A DNA stretch of 64,000 nucleotides, from contig CM038221.1 of assembly GCA_021442155.1 (NCBI GenBank), positions 31,587,906 through 31,651,905 on the forward strand. Reading direction: 5' to 3'. Source of the stretch: Cymbidium sinense. Lineage: Eukaryota > Streptophyta > Magnoliopsida > Asparagales > Orchidaceae. Made by a program: the position numbers and the translations under genes. Under the pieces are notes generated by a model. It had not been told where the DNA came from and ran no database searches. It saw only the letters and a list, made by a program, of their open reading frames with translations. Below, in pieces: positions 60,394-64,000 of the stretch; the stretch's first letter is position 1; each line of letters starts with the position of its first letter.

Positions 60394-61748
60394 TAGGGTT
60401 GCAAACGAACCGAGCTGAGCCGAGCATATATGTGTTCAAGCTTGAGCTTGTTTAATATTATCGAGTTCGAGCTCGATTTGAGCTTTTAAGAAGTGTTCAA
60501 GCTTGAGCTTGTTTATCATTATCGAGCTCGAGCTCGATTCAAGTTTGTCCAGAAGCTCAATTCAAATTGGATTATCGGCAGATGTTTGGTTTTCGTTTGG
60601 AATCTCGATAATAGAATCGATTATAAAATGAATAATTGAATTCGAATCTTTATTGTTGTTTGGTTGTGTGTAAAATAAATACTACTATTTTTTATGTTTG
60701 GTTAGATGAATGTAAAGTAAATATTTGTGATTACGAATACTTTATTATATGTAAATTAATTATAGAATTTATTCACTAATTAACGTATTCAATTAAAAAA
60801 ATAAATATATATTAAAATATAAATAAATTATAAATAAAATTTTTTTTCTTAACTAAAAAATAAATAAAATCAAATACAAATACATGTATTTCGAATATTT
60901 AATTATTAGTAATTAATTTACAAATTTTCTAAGATATTAATTATTAGTATTATAAATAAATAAAATTTGAATATTATCATTTTATATTAACATAATGACC
61001 CAAATTTAATATATATATATATATATATATATTATTTTATTACTATATTAAACATTAATTAATTAATAGGAATTCAAAAAACGAAAAAGCAAATTCGAAA
61101 AAGCAAATTCGTTTGGCAGTCTCGAAAAAGCAAATTAAAAAATCTCTTCTTCCCAGGCGCTCATCGCTCAACGCTCGATTTGAAATATGCTCATTTTCGT
61201 ATTTAGAGTCACATAAAATGGCTATTGGGATTTGGGTTTATCTCAAAAAATTACATCAGTATTTATTTTACTTCCAAAACAACAAAAAAAGAGAAAAAAT
61301 ATGTAATTACCGATTGCATTATTTACGCTAACCAAACGCCCTTAGTTAACGAGCAGCTCATTACATAAAATGAAAGAGCTTTAATCAAGTCTTAATTGAG
61401 CTTGTTCACGATCAGCTTGTTGAGAAATATACATAAATTGTATCAATTAATGCTTACTAAGCCTAAAAAATAATAATTTGAACAATATTGTTCACAAACA
61501 AGCCATAATCGAGCTGTAACCAAACCAAAATCGAGCTCCTTAGCAAGCTTATTCACGAGCTTTAAATGATAATGTTCATGAACATAGATGAAATGAATGA
61601 CAAGCTGTTCAAGTTTGTTCATTTAGCAATCGAGTATTTAAAAACGTGTTCAAGCTCGTTTGATTAGTTAATCAAACGAACATGAACAAACTCTAATCGA
61701 GCCGAGCCACAAGTAGTTTGTCGAACACTCGGTTCATTTGTAGCCCTA
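60394..61748. mobile_element. Non-autonomous hAT element, 1.36 kb
   Basis: Terminal inverted repeats TAGGGTTGCAAACGAACC(GAG) and, reversed from the right end, TAGGGCTACAAATGAACC(GAG): 18 of 21 match. The 8-bp target duplication is GTTTGTAG (60386-60393) / GTTTGAAG (61749-61756), one mismatch. Subterminal regions are packed with GAGCT/AAGCTTGAGC words on the left and GAGCTCG/AGCTTGTTC words on the right. No transposase inside. A probable nested MITE fills the middle (about 60574-61343). Confidence 0.93.
60574..61343. mobile_element. Probable Tourist-like (PIF/Harbinger) MITE nested in the hAT element
   Basis: Interrupts the GAGCTC-rich body of the hAT element. Left end (T)CGGCAGATGTTTGGTTTTCG; right end reversed GGGCGTTTGGTTAGCG. 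A TTA on each side fits the TTA/TAA target of this superfamily. The interior is AT-rich, includes a (TA)n run near 61011-61032 and a direct repeat AAAAAGCAAATTCG (about 61084-61112), and encodes nothing recognised. Ends are imperfect, so boundaries are tentative. Confidence 0.5.
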
Positions 61749-61995
61749 GTTTGAAGTTTGGTGGACTACTGGGGACTTGTTCATCATAAACAAACTTTGA
61801 TTTGTGCTAATAATTCATCATTGTGGAAGTAGACCTTTCAACATTACTTAATTCATTAAATTATTATTTATGTTATGTTGTAATTCATATGGTTTGTTTC
61901 TATCATTTTCTTTTTATCAATTAATATTATAATTTTCTTGTTATGGTTTAAAAAAACAAGCAAAATATACTAGTAAACTTAATACTGATTCCATC
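61749..61995. other. Intergenic / 3' flank of the RIN4-like gene
   Basis: AT-rich sequence between the hAT element and the poly-A signal of the minus-strand gene. Nothing else seen. Confidence 0.5.
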
Positions 61996-62001
61996 TTTAT
62001 T
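61996..62001 (-). terminator. Candidate polyadenylation signal of the RIN4-like gene
   Basis: AATAAA on the minus strand, about 230 bp after the stop codon. Plausible 3' end of the transcript near 61980. Confidence 0.4.
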
Positions 62002-62228
62002 TCAAATCAACATCACTATCCAATTTACAAAAGCAAAGAAAGAAAAACTTCTGATATATTACTCCTACAGTTGCAGTTTGATAATCTTCCACATCAGTTT
62101 GGAAACACAAAACACAGCAGGGAGTACAAGTAATCATCGCAGCAGTATAGCGTGTATCAAAATCAAAAACTAAATATAAAATTGTCTGTTCCTTGAGAGA
62201 GAACTAACACCCACCAAGAAGACGACGA

Positions 62229-62942
62229 TCACTCCGAGGTTTTTGTAAACAGGCAGCACCACTTCTGATCAATCAAACAATTGTAGAACGAAATGATCAA
62301 TTTTTACTGTTGAGTGAATATTTTCAGGAATGAGAAGAAGGAAAATAATCTCATTTACCTTTGATGAAGCTCTCTTCATAGCTTTTCTGCTTTTAGTAGC
62401 CGTTGTATTTGCTGAAACAGCTGAAAACTTAGTTGCACCAGTCTGCTTCCTTTCATTAACTTCATTTAATGGAGCAGTATTTGTAGGCTTAGGATGAACC
62501 TAATAAAAATAATCAATTCATCAAGTAAATATGAGCATAGAAGAAAATAGAGTTCATGAATATTTTCTCCTTTCACTTACAGATCCTTTATCATTAGAAT
62601 CAATTGATGAGGGAGCGACTGCATTGATCAGAGATTTTGAAAACAGAGGAACATTGTTTGACTGATGGGAAACTGAAGCATTTGAGTTGCTTCTATCAGT
62701 GTAGGAATTAATTTTGACGCTGATTCTCGGTGGATCTATATTAGCTTTCTGAGAAGAAGATTTGATCTGTTTTTTGCCTGAGTGTTGCTGTTGGACCGTC
62801 TGTTTCGGCAGGAAGACTTCTGGATTGTCTTCTGGATCATTAGGGTTGAAGCTTCCTATTCTGTCTTGCGTGCATTTTCGAAGTATCTTGTATAGGGAAT
62901 GTCATTCTCTTCCCAATTGCCAAATTTGGGCACATGTGCACT
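62229..62942 (-). CDS. RIN4/NOI-family protein, three 3' exons, frameshifted
   Basis: Minus-strand exons: 62942-62581, 62499-62359 and 62264-62229, all joined in phase 0 with GT..AG introns (donors CT|GTAAGTG and AAG|GTAAATG; acceptors ATCAG|AGT, ATTAG|GTT and GATCAG|AAG). The first visible exon opens with [20 protein letters not shown] and FENARK, the NOI domain with the VPKFGNW site cut by AvrRpt2 in Arabidopsis RIN4. [10 protein letters not shown], the NOI end, follows in another frame: the exon is 362 bp, consistent with one base lost near 62845. Then comes a Ser/Asn/Lys-rich middle and the tail [11 protein letters not shown], a likely S-acylated cysteine pair for plasma-membrane anchoring. 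Family role: intrinsically disordered immune regulators and effector targets. The second NOI domain of RIN4 is absent. The start exon (normally a few codons upstream) was not identified. Either a young pseudogene or a sequencing error. Confidence 0.82.
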
Positions 62943-64000
62943 CTGATCACAAATTCAACAATTGTGTGAAATAAAAAATTAGTTTTTTTGTGATGAAAAT
63001 TATGATTTTTTAGTAATTATTTAAACAAGAACTAGCAGGATGGATGATATTTTTCATCACTAATGATCAGAAGATTTTAAGCGTTAATTCCCATCTTCTT
63101 GTAGAAGCCTTCTACAACTAGTCATTCTTGTGTTCTAATTCTTGCTTTGATTCTTCCTTCAACCTGAATACTCGGTAATCAATCAGTGCTTTTCATCCAT
63201 TTGAAAGTTTCACAGATGTTGTCCATCTCATTAAAGGACGACTACTCTTCTTCCATGAAATTAAGTCATTTTCAGTGCCCTCTAACATTTTTGTTCCTAT
63301 CTTTTTGGATCATCTCCATCTGTGACCATCACATATTCATATGAAAAAGACAATTTAGGGTTGGTTTGGGGCTGTTTTAACTTTATGTGAAGGCTGTTGC
63401 GTGAAGGTGGTTGTAAAACTGCCATTTGGAGTATTATAAATATAATTTTCTTCAAAAAAAGTCTAATAGTTGCTATCTCAAAGCAACCTGCCACTATAAA
63501 AATTTCTAAAAAAACAAGAAAGTAGAATCCAAATAGATGCGTGATAGCAGTTTAAAAGTAAATTAATAAAAAAGTTGTCTCAAACAAACTCTCAGAAGGC
63601 TCTTATCTTCTTCTACCATAGCTTAGGCTCAAAGTCTTTACTTGTTCGTCTTCATATCATCTTCCTCATCATCCATTTTCACTGATTGCCATTAGCGAAT
63701 GACTAGGGCTCAACTAGACATGAGCACCAATGCTAGGCATTTGGCTTCTATTTCTTCTAAGTGAACTAATTAGTTTTTACCTTAAGAGAGAGTGTTTTGG
63801 ACAGTTTTTTTCATGACTATATTATGCAAATTCCAGTAACCTTTTTGCCCCTTTCTTAAATTTTTGTGCTGAGAATAAGCTTTTCGCAACAAGATATTGT
63901 AGAGTGTGGTAGCTATCTTTCTTCATGTAAGCATTTGCTCTCAGTCGATTTGAAGTTTATAGGTCCATGCTTAACCTGAGCTAGGCAAAATGAATCTACC
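62943..64000 (-). other. First intron / 5' region of the RIN4-like gene
   Basis: In RIN4-family genes the ATG and a few codons sit in a small exon before the VPKFGNW exon. The acceptor at 62943 (GTGATCAG) supports an intron here. I could not pick a convincing ATG exon with a GT donor up to the window edge. The 65-codon frame at 63297-63494 has no family resemblance. No other gene seen. Confidence 0.45.

Noticed and set aside
1..64000. CRISPR arrays, bacterial operons, prophage or plasmid features
   Set aside because: The window is plant nuclear DNA; the repeats are LTRs, minisatellite and LTR subrepeats, with no equal-length spacer pattern.

Overview
The window is nuclear DNA of a flowering plant. 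This follows from Ty3/gypsy (Tat/Ogre-like), RTE and hAT transposon families of plant type and from a spliced RIN4/NOI-type gene at the right end. The species cannot be named from the sequence. AT content is high and nearly all of the window is transposable elements; most open reading frames in it are chance or relics.

The first ~55 kb resolves into one nested transposon stack. The base layer is a minus-strand Ty3/gypsy element. Its 5' LTR is 25859-26413 plus 47885-54889. A primer binding site lies at 25833-25850, followed by a leader with a minisatellite (25460 down to 23982, resuming at 7812). Decayed gag, protease, reverse transcriptase, RNase H, second RNase H and the start of integrase run from about 5.8 kb to position 1, where the window cuts the element. 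Four more LTRs of the same family have inserted as solo LTRs, each with TG..CA-type ends and a 5-bp target duplication. A' (7813-10050 + 18265-23976, minus) lies in the leader minisatellite. A (10051-18264, plus) lies inside A'. C (26414-26478 + 34194-47884, plus) lies inside the host 5' LTR. B (26479-34193, plus) lies 65 bp inside C. Every LTR is 7.6-8.2 kb long, exceptionally large for plant LTRs.

Later or smaller insertions decorate the stack. A 5.66-kb hAT transposon with a dead transposase sits in C (35411-41069, 8-bp target duplication). A short RTE LINE tail sits in A' (19433-19705). The host element itself landed inside an older RTE LINE, whose reverse transcriptase relic continues at 54890-56165.

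From 56 to 62 kb the sequence is AT-rich intergenic DNA. It carries a tRNA-derived SINE-like unit (about 59625-59832), a non-autonomous hAT element (60394-61748) with a probable nested Tourist-like MITE, and a small possible MITE near 58.2 kb. At 62.2-62.9 kb, minus strand, are three exons of a RIN4/NOI-family gene: a VPKFGNW NOI motif at the start and a KWCC cysteine tail at the end. The first visible exon carries a one-base frameshift; the start exon was not found.

The most notable signals are the ~8-kb LTR family with four solo copies nested in it, a leader array of about 15 units whose inverted-repeat arms co-vary between units, and subrepeat variants inside the LTRs that agree with the insertion order deduced from nesting.
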